Under the pieces are notes generated by a model. The model was not told the origin of the DNA, ran no database searches, and saw only the letters and a program-made list of their open reading frames with translations. Of a stretch of DNA of 64,000 nucleotides, positions 18,692-26,778 are shown one piece after another. The position numbers were made by a program, and so were the translations under genes. The stretch is taken from the NCBI RefSeq assembly GCF_001678755.1, contig NZ_LZDS01000012.1:1-64000 (forward strand), in the 5' to 3' direction. Position 1 is the stretch's first letter. The number at the start of each line of letters is the position of its first letter. This DNA is from Acinetobacter gandensis (GTDB lineage: Bacteria > Pseudomonadota > Gammaproteobacteria > Pseudomonadales > Moraxellaceae).

Positions 18692-19939
18692 ATGATCGAA
18701 GCATTTTTAAAAAAACTTCCCTTTTATGACAAGAAATGGTTTCAATTTATTTTATTTGTCATTCGCCGCTTTGAGGCTGATCGTTGTCGTGAACAAGCTG
18801 GCTCTTTAACGTATACCACCCTGTTTGCTGTGGTACCGATGTTGACGGTTTTCTTGGTTATTATCTCTTCCATCAATGCCCTCGAACCCGCACGTCAACA
18901 GTTACAACAACTGATTTATAGTAATTTCTTACCAAAAACCACCATCGCTTTTGATAAAGCCCTCAATGCCTTTACTGACAAATCCAGCAATTTAACCGTC
19001 ATTGGTGTGCTGTTTTTATTCGTCACCACAGTGATGATGCTGACCAGTATCGAAACCGTGTTTAACCGTATTTGGCGAGTGCGTGAAACGCGTGGCGGCA
19101 TCATTGGTTTCATGCGCTATTGGACTATTATTTCCTTAGGACCGATTTTACTCGGCAGTGCCTTTGTAGTGTCATCAACTTTGGCGTCCATGAATGTGCT
19201 GAGTAATAATTTTGCTGGTTATGAACTCGATGGTGCTTTTTTACTGTGGGTCATCTCCTTTTCATTAACCATTTTAGGTTTCTTTATTTTGTACTGGACC
19301 ATCCCCAATCGAAGTGTACCGATTAAAGCAGCTTTGATTGCCGGTGTATTTAGTGCGGTGGTTTTTGAACTTTTGAAAAATTTGTTTGGCTTTGTCATGT
19401 CAAACTTCACCAGTTATCAAATTGTCTATGGTGCTTTTGCTGCCGTCCCCATTTTCCTACTTTGGATATTTTTGTCTTGGAATATTGTACTGATTGGTGT
19501 GGAAATCAGTTATGCCCTCACCGCCTTTAATTCAGGCAAGGACCAAAAGCGCCATCCCGTGATTATGCTGATGGACTTACTCGAACTGTTTTATAAAAAA
19601 CAAAAAATTGGTGAAAGTGTTTCTGAGAAAGAAGCTCTTGAAGTTTTAGGTCGCGATGAAATTGGACGACTGCCAACCTACATGGCTTTATTTGAAAAGC
19701 AAAGTTTGATTAAGCGCACAGATGACGATCGCTATGTATTGGTACGTAATTTATCGCAAGTGGATTTTTGGAGTTTCTATAGTCATTTACCCTATCCACT
19801 TCCAGACCGCCAAGACCTTGGTAATGTCTGCCCAGACGATGAATGGATGCAAAAAATTGGTCCGCAGCTCATTGAGTCTGACGACTATCTTGCCGCGAAA
19901 CTCTCCATTCCACTGTCTAAAATATTTGAAGAAAAATAA
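18692..19939 (+). CDS. YihY/BrkB (UPF0761) inner-membrane protein
   Basis: A 415-residue membrane protein with about six membrane helices in the first 290 residues. The family signature RCREQAGSLTYTTLFAVVPM is near 34-53. A soluble C-terminal domain of about 120 residues resembles a winged helix (EALEVLGRDEIGRLPTYMALFEKQ spread over its helices). The function is not established; the old RNase BN assignment for this family is not supported. No clear ribosome site precedes the ATG. Confidence 0.85.
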   Translation: MIEAFLKKLPFYDKKWFQFILFVIRRFEADRCREQAGSLTYTTLFAVVPMLTVFLVIISSINALEPARQQLQQLIYSNFLPKTTIAFDKALNAFTDKSSNLTVIGVLFLFVTTVMMLTSIETVFNRIWRVRETRGGIIGFMRYWTIISLGPILLGSAFVVSSTLASMNVLSNNFAGYELDGAFLLWVISFSLTILGFFILYWTIPNRSVPIKAALIAGVFSAVVFELLKNLFGFVMSNFTSYQIVYGAFAAVPIFLLWIFLSWNIVLIGVEISYALTAFNSGKDQKRHPVIMLMDLLELFYKKQKIGESVSEKEALEVLGRDEIGRLPTYMALFEKQSLIKRTDDDRYVLVRNLSQVDFWSFYSHLPYPLPDRQDLGNVCPDDEWMQKIGPQLIESDDYLAAKLSIPLSKIFEEK

Positions 19940-19951
19940 CGCCACATGAAC

Positions 19952-19978
19952 AAAAAAAGGAGAGCAATGCTCTCCTTT
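19952..19978 (-). terminator. Terminator for the DMT transporter gene
   Basis: GGAGAGC-aat/att-GCTCTCC stem with 7 T on the minus strand. On the plus strand the T-run is short, so it mainly serves the gene at 20002-20943. Confidence 0.85.
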
Positions 19979-20001
19979 CAATAGATTAATGTGTAAATAC
20001 T

Positions 20002-20943
20002 CTACCAACCCGCAGATTTCGTATGCGGAATAAATTTGGCCAGCCAACGGTGCAAGGTCACGGTCATCACACCTAACATCACCAAGGCTGTACCAATTAT
20101 AAAATTCAGTTCAATTGTTTCGTTTAAAAATACAATACCAAACACCATACCAAAAATAGGTGTTAAAAAAGAAAATACACCTAAACCATTGGCACGGTAT
20201 TTACTGAGTAGCCAAAACCATAGCATCAAACTAAAAAACGAAATAATAAACACATGGAAAAGCATGCTACTGATCGAGATAGCCGTCCAATGTAAAGTGG
20301 TTTGACCTGTAAGCCAAGCCACAGGCAAGAGGAATACAAAGCCACCCACCAACTGATAAAATAATGTCTGAGTCGGTGGTGCATCAGCCAATTTACTTAA
20401 ACGTAGCGATATGGTTGTTAATGCCCACATTACACCCGCAAGCAATGCCATGACATCGCCTATTAACGCTTGAGCGTTATAACCGGCATTACCCTCTCGC
20501 CCTATAAAGGACAGCACAATACCTGAAAATGCTAGGAAAATACCGCCCCATTGAATTGGACTTAACTTTTCATCGGGTAATTTCCAATGTAAACCCAAGG
20601 CAACAAAAATTGGTGCGGTATATAGTAAAACCACTGTATGTGATGCTGAAGTGAAACGAAGTGACTCAGCCACTAAAATAAATTCTGCGGAGAATAAAAA
20701 TGCCAACCAGATTCCAGGCATTAAATATTCACGCGTATATAAATGTGTGCCAGCTTTTAAGCGAATTAATGGAAAGACCAGCAACGCAGCAAGACCTGAA
20801 CGAATGGCAATTTGCATGATGGGTGCAATATCAGCAGCAGCTAACTTAAGTACCACCTGCTGCACTCCTAAAATCATGCACAAAATAATCATCAGACCTG
20901 ATGCTTGCGCATCAAGTGCTTTACGCTGTTCCACAAGATTCAC
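20002..20943 (-). CDS. DMT-family (EamA) transporter
   Basis: A 313-residue inner-membrane permease with about ten membrane helices arranged as two EamA repeats; the second repeat begins near residue 160. The substrate cannot be read from sequence; family members export metabolites or amino acids. The frame begins with GTG 20943, without an obvious ribosome site. It is divergent from an AraC regulator gene at 21038 with a 94-bp shared control region, which suggests that regulator may control it. Confidence 0.85.
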   Translation of the reverse strand: MNLVEQRKALDAQASGLMIILCMILGVQQVVLKLAAADIAPIMQIAIRSGLAALLVFPLIRLKAGTHLYTREYLMPGIWLAFLFSAEFILVAESLRFTSASHTVVLLYTAPIFVALGLHWKLPDEKLSPIQWGGIFLAFSGIVLSFIGREGNAGYNAQALIGDVMALLAGVMWALTTISLRLSKLADAPPTQTLFYQLVGGFVFLLPVAWLTGQTTLHWTAISISSMLFHVFIISFFSLMLWFWLLSKYRANGLGVFSFLTPIFGMVFGIVFLNETIELNFIIGTALVMLGVMTVTLHRWLAKFIPHTKSAGW

Positions 20944-20973
20944 TCGATAATATGATAGATGACACTATAAAGC

Positions 20974-21016
20974 TGTCTGAAATAAAATATATACTTCAAT
21001 ACAGACAAGATATCTT
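20974..21016. promoter_or_regulatory. Candidate operator in the DMT/AraC control region
   Basis: TGTCTG (20974-20979) and CAGACA (21002-21007) form an inverted pair, followed at once by the palindrome AAGATATCTT (21007-21016). The site lies between the two start codons (20943 and 21038). Binding by the adjacent AraC regulator is inference. Confidence 0.4.
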
Positions 21017-21037
21017 CTTATTCAGGCAAATTTAATC

Positions 21038-21853
21038 ATGCGTCATAAAGCTCATTTAGAAACAGCATCATTGAAGCAACTGCCAACCAATGACCTCATT
21101 CAAGCCCCCCTTTGGATGAGCTTTCGTAACGACCCTGCTTTGTCTGTCTATCCTGTCCATGGGCATGCGTGGGGAGAATTCGTTTATGCCTTTAATGGTG
21201 TGATGGAGGTCAATATTGACCACATCGATTATATTACACCACCACCGTACGGCATTTGGTTGCCGCCAAATTTAGAACATAGCGGTTTAAACCGTACTGC
21301 TGTTTCCCATGGTACGTTATATATTCATGAATCTTTATGTCACCAGCTTCCCAAGCAAGCAGGAATCTTACTCAGCTCGCCATTAGTCACGGCATTATTT
21401 ACCCATCTTAGAGTTCTACATGACAATCCTGAGCTAGATGAAAATTCGGTTGAATATCAGCGCTTATTACACGTCTTGCTCGACCAACTTCATCAAGCCA
21501 ATTTAGTCAGTAGTTATTTACCGCACTCCGAGCATCCTGCGCTAAAACAAATTTTAGACTTTCTCCATCAACATCCTGCCGATCAAAGCACTTTAGATGA
21601 ATTGGCCCAACGCATTAACATGACAGAGCGTACCCTTGCACGCTACTGCCAAAAAGAATTAGGCATGTCTCTACATGAATGGCGTCAACGACTTAAAGTG
21701 ACCAAAGCCATGACAATGCTGAATTCTGGCCAAAAAGTCGAAAGTATCGCGCTCGAACTGGGTTATGCCAATGCATCCGCCTTCATTAATATGTTCAAAA
21801 AATGGATGCTGTGTACTCCTGATCAATTTCGTAAGTCAGGGCTCAGTGGATAA
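21038..21853 (+). CDS. AraC-family transcriptional regulator
   Basis: A 271-residue regulator: an N-terminal cupin-like sensing domain (HGHAWGEFVYAFNG, then PPPYGIWLPPNLEHSG) and a C-terminal pair of helix-turn-helix motifs (LDELAQRINMTERTLARYCQ and VESIALELGYANASAFINMFKKW, listed separately). The effector is unknown. Its divergent arrangement with the EamA transporter gene is the usual layout of regulator and target. Confidence 0.88.
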   Translation: MRHKAHLETASLKQLPTNDLIQAPLWMSFRNDPALSVYPVHGHAWGEFVYAFNGVMEVNIDHIDYITPPPYGIWLPPNLEHSGLNRTAVSHGTLYIHESLCHQLPKQAGILLSSPLVTALFTHLRVLHDNPELDENSVEYQRLLHVLLDQLHQANLVSSYLPHSEHPALKQILDFLHQHPADQSTLDELAQRINMTERTLARYCQKELGMSLHEWRQRLKVTKAMTMLNSGQKVESIALELGYANASAFINMFKKWMLCTPDQFRKSGLSG

Positions 21854-21940
21854 TTTTTGCAAATTCAAATTAGTTTACGCAATTGTCTTTTCAATGCATT
21901 CATTTATGCTGTACTTATCTTATAAAAATCAGCCAACTTA

Positions 21941-22738
21941 ATGAAAATACATCATAAAAATTATATTTTAGCCCTTTGTTGTAGCTTATTACTCCTCAGT
22001 GGTTGTAGCTCAAAAGCACAACGTGAATTTAATGCTGCCTTAAAAACCGCTCAAAACGGAGATGCCATTGCGCAAATGAAGGTGGCGGATTTTTATTTTT
22101 CTGGCACAGGGACAGATCTAAATATTGATGAAAGTGTGCATTGGTATGAAAAGGCTGCACGACAAGGTCATCATCAAGCTTTTGCTTGGCTGATGGGGCA
22201 AGCTTATAACAACAATGCAGCAGCTAATAAAGTAATTCAAGCCTTACAAAATGAAGGCAACACACTTTTCGCCCATTGGGTATTAGCCACGGCAAAACAG
22301 ACTGGCGATAGCAATGCGCAATATGCGGTCGGTTGGATGTATTACACAGGCAAAGGCTTAATCAAAGACAGGCATCAAGCCAATCTTTGGTTTAAAAAAG
22401 CTGCTCAACAAAATAATCTTCTCGCCATTAAAGTTTTGGGTGATCAGCATTATTTTGGTGAAACAGAATACGCCAACGACCAACAAGCAACGACCTATTT
22501 AAGCCAAGCTGCAAATGAAGGAAAAGATGCTGATGCAGCGATGAAAATGGCACATTATTATCATTATGATGTACGTGATGGTGAAATGGCACGGCAATGG
22601 TATGCCAAAGCAGGTGCATTGGGAGATGCCGATTCAAAACGCATGGCAGAAAGCTATGACGAATGGAAAGCCTCCGGCCCGCTACAACCGAATGAGCTAC
22701 CAAATACAAGTGTTGATCAAACAGCTCATCATGAATAA
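21941..22738 (+). CDS. Sel1-repeat lipoprotein
   Basis: A 265-residue exported lipoprotein: lipobox LLLLSGC with C22 as the acylated cysteine. At least four Sel1/TPR-like repeats of about 36 residues follow (AxWYEKAARQGHHQAFAWL, AQYAVGWMYYTGKGL, ANLWFKKAAQQNN, ATTYLSQAANEGK). Such repeats mediate protein contacts. The partner is unknown. Confidence 0.82.
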   Translation: MKIHHKNYILALCCSLLLLSGCSSKAQREFNAALKTAQNGDAIAQMKVADFYFSGTGTDLNIDESVHWYEKAARQGHHQAFAWLMGQAYNNNAAANKVIQALQNEGNTLFAHWVLATAKQTGDSNAQYAVGWMYYTGKGLIKDRHQANLWFKKAAQQNNLLAIKVLGDQHYFGETEYANDQQATTYLSQAANEGKDADAAMKMAHYYHYDVRDGEMARQWYAKAGALGDADSKRMAESYDEWKASGPLQPNELPNTSVDQTAHHE

Positions 22739-22765
22739 CTGATTCAATGTTTCAACCGCAAAAAT

Positions 22766-22796
22766 AAAAAAGGCTGCACCAAGCAGCCCTTTATTT
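22766..22796. terminator. Bidirectional terminator
   Basis: GGCTGC-accaa-GCAGCC stem flanked by an A-run on the left and TTTATTT on the right. It lies between the convergent Sel1 and FAH-family genes and is stronger on the minus strand. Confidence 0.85.
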
Positions 22797-22812
22797 AAGT
22801 CACCGATGAAGA

Positions 22813-23454
22813 TTACTTCACAAAGGTTTTCCACACGTAGTCTTGATCTTTACCTTTAAGCGTCATGCTTAATTGATCACCTGCATTTAATGCAGCAACA
22901 CCTGCTGGTGTACCCGTCATGACCACATCACCCGCTTCTAAGCTAAATACTTGGCTAATATCTGCAAGCAATATACCCACATCAAAAATAAGCAATGCGG
23001 TATTACCTTTTTGGCGCAGCTCATTGTTAATTTCAAAGGTGTAATGCACATCTTTCCAATCAGTTACCACATCTGCTACATCAACCCAGTCCGCAAGCAT
23101 ACATGAACCATCGAAGGCTTTTGCACGCTCCCAAGGATGACCTTTTTTCTTCAAATCATCTTGTAAGTCGCGTAAGGTTAAATCCAAGCCTAATGTCACT
23201 GCACCTACCGCTTCTAATGCTTTTGCAGGATCAGTTTCAGCCTTCAAAGGGCGGTCAATACGTAAACTTAATTCGCATTCATAATGACAGTTGCCCCACT
23301 CTGCGTTCCAAGCAATGCCGTCCTCTAAAGAAATGAGTGCACTCGGTGGCTTAATAAACAATACCGGACGATCTGGAATAGCATTGCCTAACTCTTTGGC
23401 ATGATCGGCATAACTACGACCCACACAAATAATTTTAGATGGACGTGATGACAT
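22813..23454 (-). CDS. Fumarylacetoacetate hydrolase (FAH) family protein
   Basis: A 213-residue single-domain FAH-superfamily enzyme (YcgM-like: acylpyruvate hydrolase or oxaloacetate decarboxylase activities are known in the family). The start MSSRPSKIICVGRSYADHAKELGN, the PPSALI segment, metal ligands in HYECELSLRI near 77-86, and the terminal VVMTGTPAGVAAL motif are all present. GGAGGG lies 6 nt before the ATG. It is followed on the strand by nothing and preceded by the YcxB-like gene 28 bp upstream, so the two are likely co-transcribed. Confidence 0.87.
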   Translation of the reverse strand: MSSRPSKIICVGRSYADHAKELGNAIPDRPVLFIKPPSALISLEDGIAWNAEWGNCHYECELSLRIDRPLKAETDPAKALEAVGAVTLGLDLTLRDLQDDLKKKGHPWERAKAFDGSCMLADWVDVADVVTDWKDVHYTFEINNELRQKGNTALLIFDVGILLADISQVFSLEAGDVVMTGTPAGVAALNAGDQLSMTLKGKDQDYVWKTFVK

Positions 23455-23482
23455 GGGCTTCCCTCCGATGAAATGTTTAAAT

Positions 23483-23980
23483 TTATTTTTTAAAAGTATT
23501 CACAAAGATACTTTGATCTGCCGGATTAGCAAAAGCACTTTTAGGCACAATGATGACCGTCTTGCTTTTTAATTCGATCATATAGGTGTGTTTTCCTTCA
23601 GCAAAAGTTGCAACTTCAGCATAATTGAAGACATTTTTACGACCGTTGGCATGAATCTCCGCATAGTCTTGAAATAAATCAATACCTTGCTCACTTTTGC
23701 CTAATTGATATTTTACAAACTGACGTTTAAACATCATCGGTAAAAACCAATAGCGCATTAACCCTTGTAATAACAAGAAAAATGCACCAAGCCCCACATA
23801 GTAAGCACCAACACCATTTACACCAAGGTAAATACCCCAAATGATAATCCCGACACTAATCGCAGGCGTTAAAAAGCGAGTAAATTGCTTTTTGCCAAAG
23901 GTTGCCAATGCAAAACCATCCTGTGATTCTTCAAGATTTAAAAAATAGCGCAGTGATAATGCTGGTTGAGTCTCAGACAT
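23483..23980 (-). CDS. YcxB-family membrane protein
   Basis: A 165-residue protein with two adjacent membrane segments (about 33-75). A C-terminal YcxB-like soluble part reads GIDLFQDYAEIHANGRKNVFNYAEV...IVPKSAF. The function is unknown. It lies upstream of the FAH gene on the same strand. Confidence 0.75.
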   Translation of the reverse strand: MSETQPALSLRYFLNLEESQDGFALATFGKKQFTRFLTPAISVGIIIWGIYLGVNGVGAYYVGLGAFFLLLQGLMRYWFLPMMFKRQFVKYQLGKSEQGIDLFQDYAEIHANGRKNVFNYAEVATFAEGKHTYMIELKSKTVIIVPKSAFANPADQSIFVNTFKK

Positions 23981-24146
23981 AAGCGTAAATACATGAAAAG
24001 TTAATTTGGGCTAAATACTACACCACATTTCTATTGATCTTCATGCTTTTTAAGCTTTGGATGTAACACTTCACTACTTTCAAACACGCAAAAAATGTTT
24101 TAAAACATCTGCAATAAAAAATACGCAGATACAGGAAGTATTGCAG

Positions 24147-25445
24147 ATGAAAAAAATAATAATATCTGTGCTGCTATGTACGTGCTGGATGAGCACGACA
24201 AGTTGGGCACGCATGATTCACTGGCAAGCTGATGTACCAAGCAGCCTTGATTTGTTTCAGGGTCAAGCCCATGCTTTAGCTGATCTGGCCGCAGATCGTA
24301 TCGTCATTTTTGCCCATCCAACCCAACACATTCGCTTACCCACCATGGGCACTCGTCAAAGTAAAATTGGGCAATACCAAAGCGCTGCGGTGGTCGTTCC
24401 AACTAACAGTAAAAATGTCGCGCGACTGCTGTCGAATTACAGCAATTATGCTGGCTTATTTCCCACGCTCAAATCCGCTGAAGTCGTTGAGCAACACGGT
24501 AATCTCAGCCAAGTACGCTATAAAATTCATATCCCAACCCCGATTCCGGTACTGAATTTTAAAGAATCAGTATTGATGCAGCACCAACTTCAGGGCAACA
24601 GTTTGACCAGTTTAATTTTAGAAGCACCTGTTCCCTTTGGTGCAGGGAAAATTGAATGGTTTGAACTGGATAAAAATCACACCTTAATTACCATTACCCA
24701 GTGGGGCGATCTCGACCAGCCAAAAGGATTTTTATTCAGTAAAATTTTAAAGGCTTTACCAGATGCCAAATTGGGAATACCCGCAGGAACCAATGGCTTC
24801 CTTCTTGAATCCTTACAGCGTCGCTTCAAAGCATTTAGCAGTGAAACACTTGCCGCTGGTCAACTCCCAAAGCTGCAACTTAATCGTAACCAACTTGAAA
24901 AAATCAGTCAGCTGAGTCAACGCTCTCAAGCACCAGTGTCATTTATCCTACCTGCTCAGCGTGTTCCCTACGGGCAAAATTATGAACTTATGCGCTTTAG
25001 TAGCAGTTATCAATATTACTCGCAAAATCCATCTAAGCTACAGCACTGGATAGCTGCACCTGCATTTCAAAAACTTTTTCCAAGACAAGTCAAAGAAATG
25101 CAGATTACCAAACTTAATGCAAAGACCATTGATGCAGACTATAAAATTTCAGTTGGTCTTGGGGTAATTAATATCCCCTTCGATTTTAAAATGCGTTTTG
25201 ATTATCCAGATTTGTTGCAAAACCAATATACCGCGACAGGGGGTGATCTACAGTTTGTCCGAGGTTCAATGCAAATTCATCCACAACAGCAAGGTTCTTT
25301 ATTACAACTGACCAGCGCCATGAAAATTGATGATAAAGCACCGTTTTTACTACGTGCAATGCGCAGTCTGCCTTATCACGATATGCTTCCAGCTTTGGGT
25401 GGAAATACGGTTTTTGCATTGAAAGTTAAAGAAAAACTCAGCTAG
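24147..25445 (+). CDS. Exported protein with two SRPBCC/START-like regions
   Basis: A 432-residue protein. A signal peptide (MKKIIISVLLCTCWMSTTSW) precedes two similar halves: the first contains VARLLSNYSNYAGLFPTLKS and a body of alternating strands; the second contains LQHWIAAPAFQKLFPRQVKE and a similar strand series. Each half resembles a SRPBCC/START-like lipid-binding fold, but this is by eye only. The start is placed at ATG 24147 because AGGA lies about 10 nt upstream; the longer frame from 24057 adds 30 unlike residues. The function is unknown. Confidence 0.65.
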   Translation: MKKIIISVLLCTCWMSTTSWARMIHWQADVPSSLDLFQGQAHALADLAADRIVIFAHPTQHIRLPTMGTRQSKIGQYQSAAVVVPTNSKNVARLLSNYSNYAGLFPTLKSAEVVEQHGNLSQVRYKIHIPTPIPVLNFKESVLMQHQLQGNSLTSLILEAPVPFGAGKIEWFELDKNHTLITITQWGDLDQPKGFLFSKILKALPDAKLGIPAGTNGFLLESLQRRFKAFSSETLAAGQLPKLQLNRNQLEKISQLSQRSQAPVSFILPAQRVPYGQNYELMRFSSSYQYYSQNPSKLQHWIAAPAFQKLFPRQVKEMQITKLNAKTIDADYKISVGLGVINIPFDFKMRFDYPDLLQNQYTATGGDLQFVRGSMQIHPQQQGSLLQLTSAMKIDDKAPFLLRAMRSLPYHDMLPALGGNTVFALKVKEKLS

Positions 25446-25502
25446 TGAAATCAACTGAATGATGTGAAATTATATAATCGGTTTTAGCTATATTTCAGAC
25501 AC

Positions 25503-25530
25503 AAAAAAACCGCAACATGTGCGGTTTTTT
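25503..25530. terminator. Bidirectional terminator, copy 1
   Basis: AAAAAACCGC-aacatgt-GCGGTTTTTT. It serves the plus-strand gene ending at 25445 and the minus-strand tRNA-Arg at 25546. A near-identical copy precedes the second tRNA-Arg at 26168-26191. Confidence 0.9.
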
Positions 25531-25545
25531 CTAACTTGATCAAGT

Positions 25546-25622
25546 TGGTGCGCTCAGAGAGATTCGAACTCCCGACCCCTTAGTTCGTAGCCAAGTGCTC
25601 TATCCAGCTGAGCTATGAGCGC
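25546..25622 (-). tRNA. tRNA-Arg (ACG), copy A
   Basis: A 77-nt cloverleaf on the minus strand: GCGCTCATAGCTCAGCTGG start, anticodon loop CTACGAA (anticodon ACG), T loop GTTCGAATC, acceptor end GAGCGC with encoded CCA (TGG on the plus strand at 25546-25548). It has the same sequence as copies B and C. It is separated from them by a 582-bp insert and followed by its own terminator. Confidence 0.97.
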
Positions 25623-25831
25623 GACGTCTTGATGTGGCTCATTATACGTGATTATTATTATTTGTTAAGTGCTATTTTAATAAAATTGATACAACTGCCT
25701 AGATATTAAACATTAATAGCTTTGAAGTATTAAAAATTAAGCAAATGTAGTCGAGCTATGCTTATTTTATATGACAACGTTCTACCCTTTTGAATGATTA
25801 CACAGAAAAATAATAAGACCATCACAAAACA

Positions 25832-25849
25832 CTGGTCTTTAAAGACCAG
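25832..25849. repeat. 18-bp perfect palindrome
   Basis: CTGGTCTTT followed directly by AAAGACCAG. No T-run follows on either strand, so it could be an operator or a remnant rather than a terminator. Confidence 0.6.
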
Positions 25850-25970
25850 CATCACAGATCCAACTTAAACACTCAACACCTAACATTCAATCATTAAATA
25901 ACAAAACCAAAGCAGCGAATTTAATCACTGCTGCAAAACTCAGGCATTGATTTTATTGGGGTAAATTTTT

Positions 25971-26111
25971 ATGTACTATTTTCTATGTGGTACTTTTCTA
26001 TTTGGTGCTGTAAATTTTGTTCATCATATTGACCGATCATTTACCAACCTAAAACCAATACGCATTGGCTATGCACTCATTGCACTTGATGGCTTTCGCT
26101 CTATCCACTGA
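25971..26111 (+). CDS. Possible 46-aa small protein
   Basis: ATG 25971 to TGA 26111, with GGGG about 10 nt upstream. The product begins MYYFLCGTFLFGAVNFVHH, giving a hydrophobic N-terminal segment (about 17 residues) that could be a membrane helix, then a basic and mixed tail. No family is recognised. It lies inside the insert between tRNA-Arg copies and could be spurious. Confidence 0.3.
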   Translation: MYYFLCGTFLFGAVNFVHHIDRSFTNLKPIRIGYALIALDGFRSIH

Positions 26112-26167
26112 CTTGCACAGACAATCATGGCATTGTTAAATATTTGATGTAACTCAAATTTCAGGCA

Positions 26168-26191
26168 CAAAAAAACCGCAACATGTGCGGT
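26168..26191 (-). terminator. tRNA terminator, copy 2
   Basis: On the minus strand ACCGC-acatgtt-GCGGT is followed by 7 or more T. It has the same core and the same preceding CAGGCACA/CAGACACA context as copy 1 at 25503, so it is part of a duplicated tRNA-terminator unit. Confidence 0.85.
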
Positions 26192-26204
26192 AATTTGTTC
26201 AAGT

Positions 26205-26281
26205 TGGTGCGCTCAGAGAGATTCGAACTCCCGACCCCTTAGTTCGTAGCCAAGTGCTCTATCCAGCTGAGCTATGAGCGC
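26205..26281 (-). tRNA. tRNA-Arg (ACG), copy B
   Basis: 77 nt with encoded CCA, identical to copy A across the visible cloverleaf, anticodon ACG. It lies 47 bp downstream of copy C in the transcript from the tRNA-Ser promoter. Confidence 0.97.
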
Positions 26282-26328
26282 TAAACTTGTGTGCCTTTAA
26301 CGGCTTACGTTACTTTAAACTTACTTAT

Positions 26329-26405
26329 TGGTGCGCTCAGAGAGATTCGAACTCCCGACCCCTTAGTTCGTAGCCAAGTGCTCTATCCAGCTGAGCTATG
26401 AGCGC
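26329..26405 (-). tRNA. tRNA-Arg (ACG), copy C
   Basis: 77 nt with encoded CCA and anticodon ACG. It directly follows tRNA-Ser(GCT), 15 bp away, in the same transcript. Confidence 0.97.
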
Positions 26406-26420
26406 GACATAAGTAAATCG

Positions 26421-26510
26421 TGGCGGTGAGAGAGGGATTCGAACCCTCGATACAGTTGCCCGTATGCATCCTTAGCAGGGATGTGGTTTCAGCCACTCAC
26501 CCATCTCACC
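26421..26510 (-). tRNA. tRNA-Ser (GCT)
   Basis: 90 nt including CCA, with the long variable arm typical of tRNA-Ser. It starts GGTGAGATGGGTGAGTGGC and has anticodon loop CTGCTAA (anticodon GCT, reads AGC/AGU). It is the first gene of the tRNA operon. Confidence 0.97.
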
Positions 26511-26523
26511 GTAACGTGCGGCC

Positions 26524-26552
26524 ATAATACAAAGATCGAGGGGGGACTGCAA
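26524..26552 (-). promoter_or_regulatory. Promoter of the tRNA-Ser/Arg operon
   Basis: Minus strand: -35 TTGCAG (26547-26552), exact 17-nt spacer, -10 TATTAT (26524-26529). GC-rich sequence (GGCCGC) follows at the start region, as in stringently controlled stable-RNA promoters. The tRNA begins 13 nt after the -10. Confidence 0.82.
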
Positions 26553-26778
26553 GCTCCGTCTTTATATTTTTTTCATTTTTTTGTTCAATTAGATACTTTT
26601 TAAACGATTTGAATAAATCCTTCTGATAAAAGTCGATATTCCGTCCATCTCTACGGCTTTTCATGCTTAAACATCGTAAAATATGTTTTGAAAACACTTT
26701 ATTGCAATCAATTACGTGCAGTATCGCGCAGCATGTCTTATGCTAATCCTAATCTTCTAATTTGAAGTCAAATACATT

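Larger units (their letters stand above)
25623..26204. other. Insert between tRNA-Arg copies
   Basis: A 582-bp, A+T-rich segment separating copy A from copies B and C. It contains an 18-bp perfect palindrome (25832-25849), a possible 46-aa reading frame (25971-26111) and a second copy of the tRNA-associated terminator (26168-26191). No integrase, att core or IS end was seen. The duplicated terminator plus tRNA at both edges fits an expansion of the tRNA array, or a recombination between tRNA copies that trapped foreign DNA. Confidence 0.6.

Noticed and set aside
25546..26405. Three 77-bp direct repeats, first considered as a possible repeat array
   Set aside because: They fold as tRNA-Arg(ACG) with encoded CCA; spacing is irregular and there is no CRISPR character.
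26506..26697. Minus-strand 63-codon frame
   Set aside because: Covers the tRNA-Ser promoter and runs into the tRNA; not a gene.
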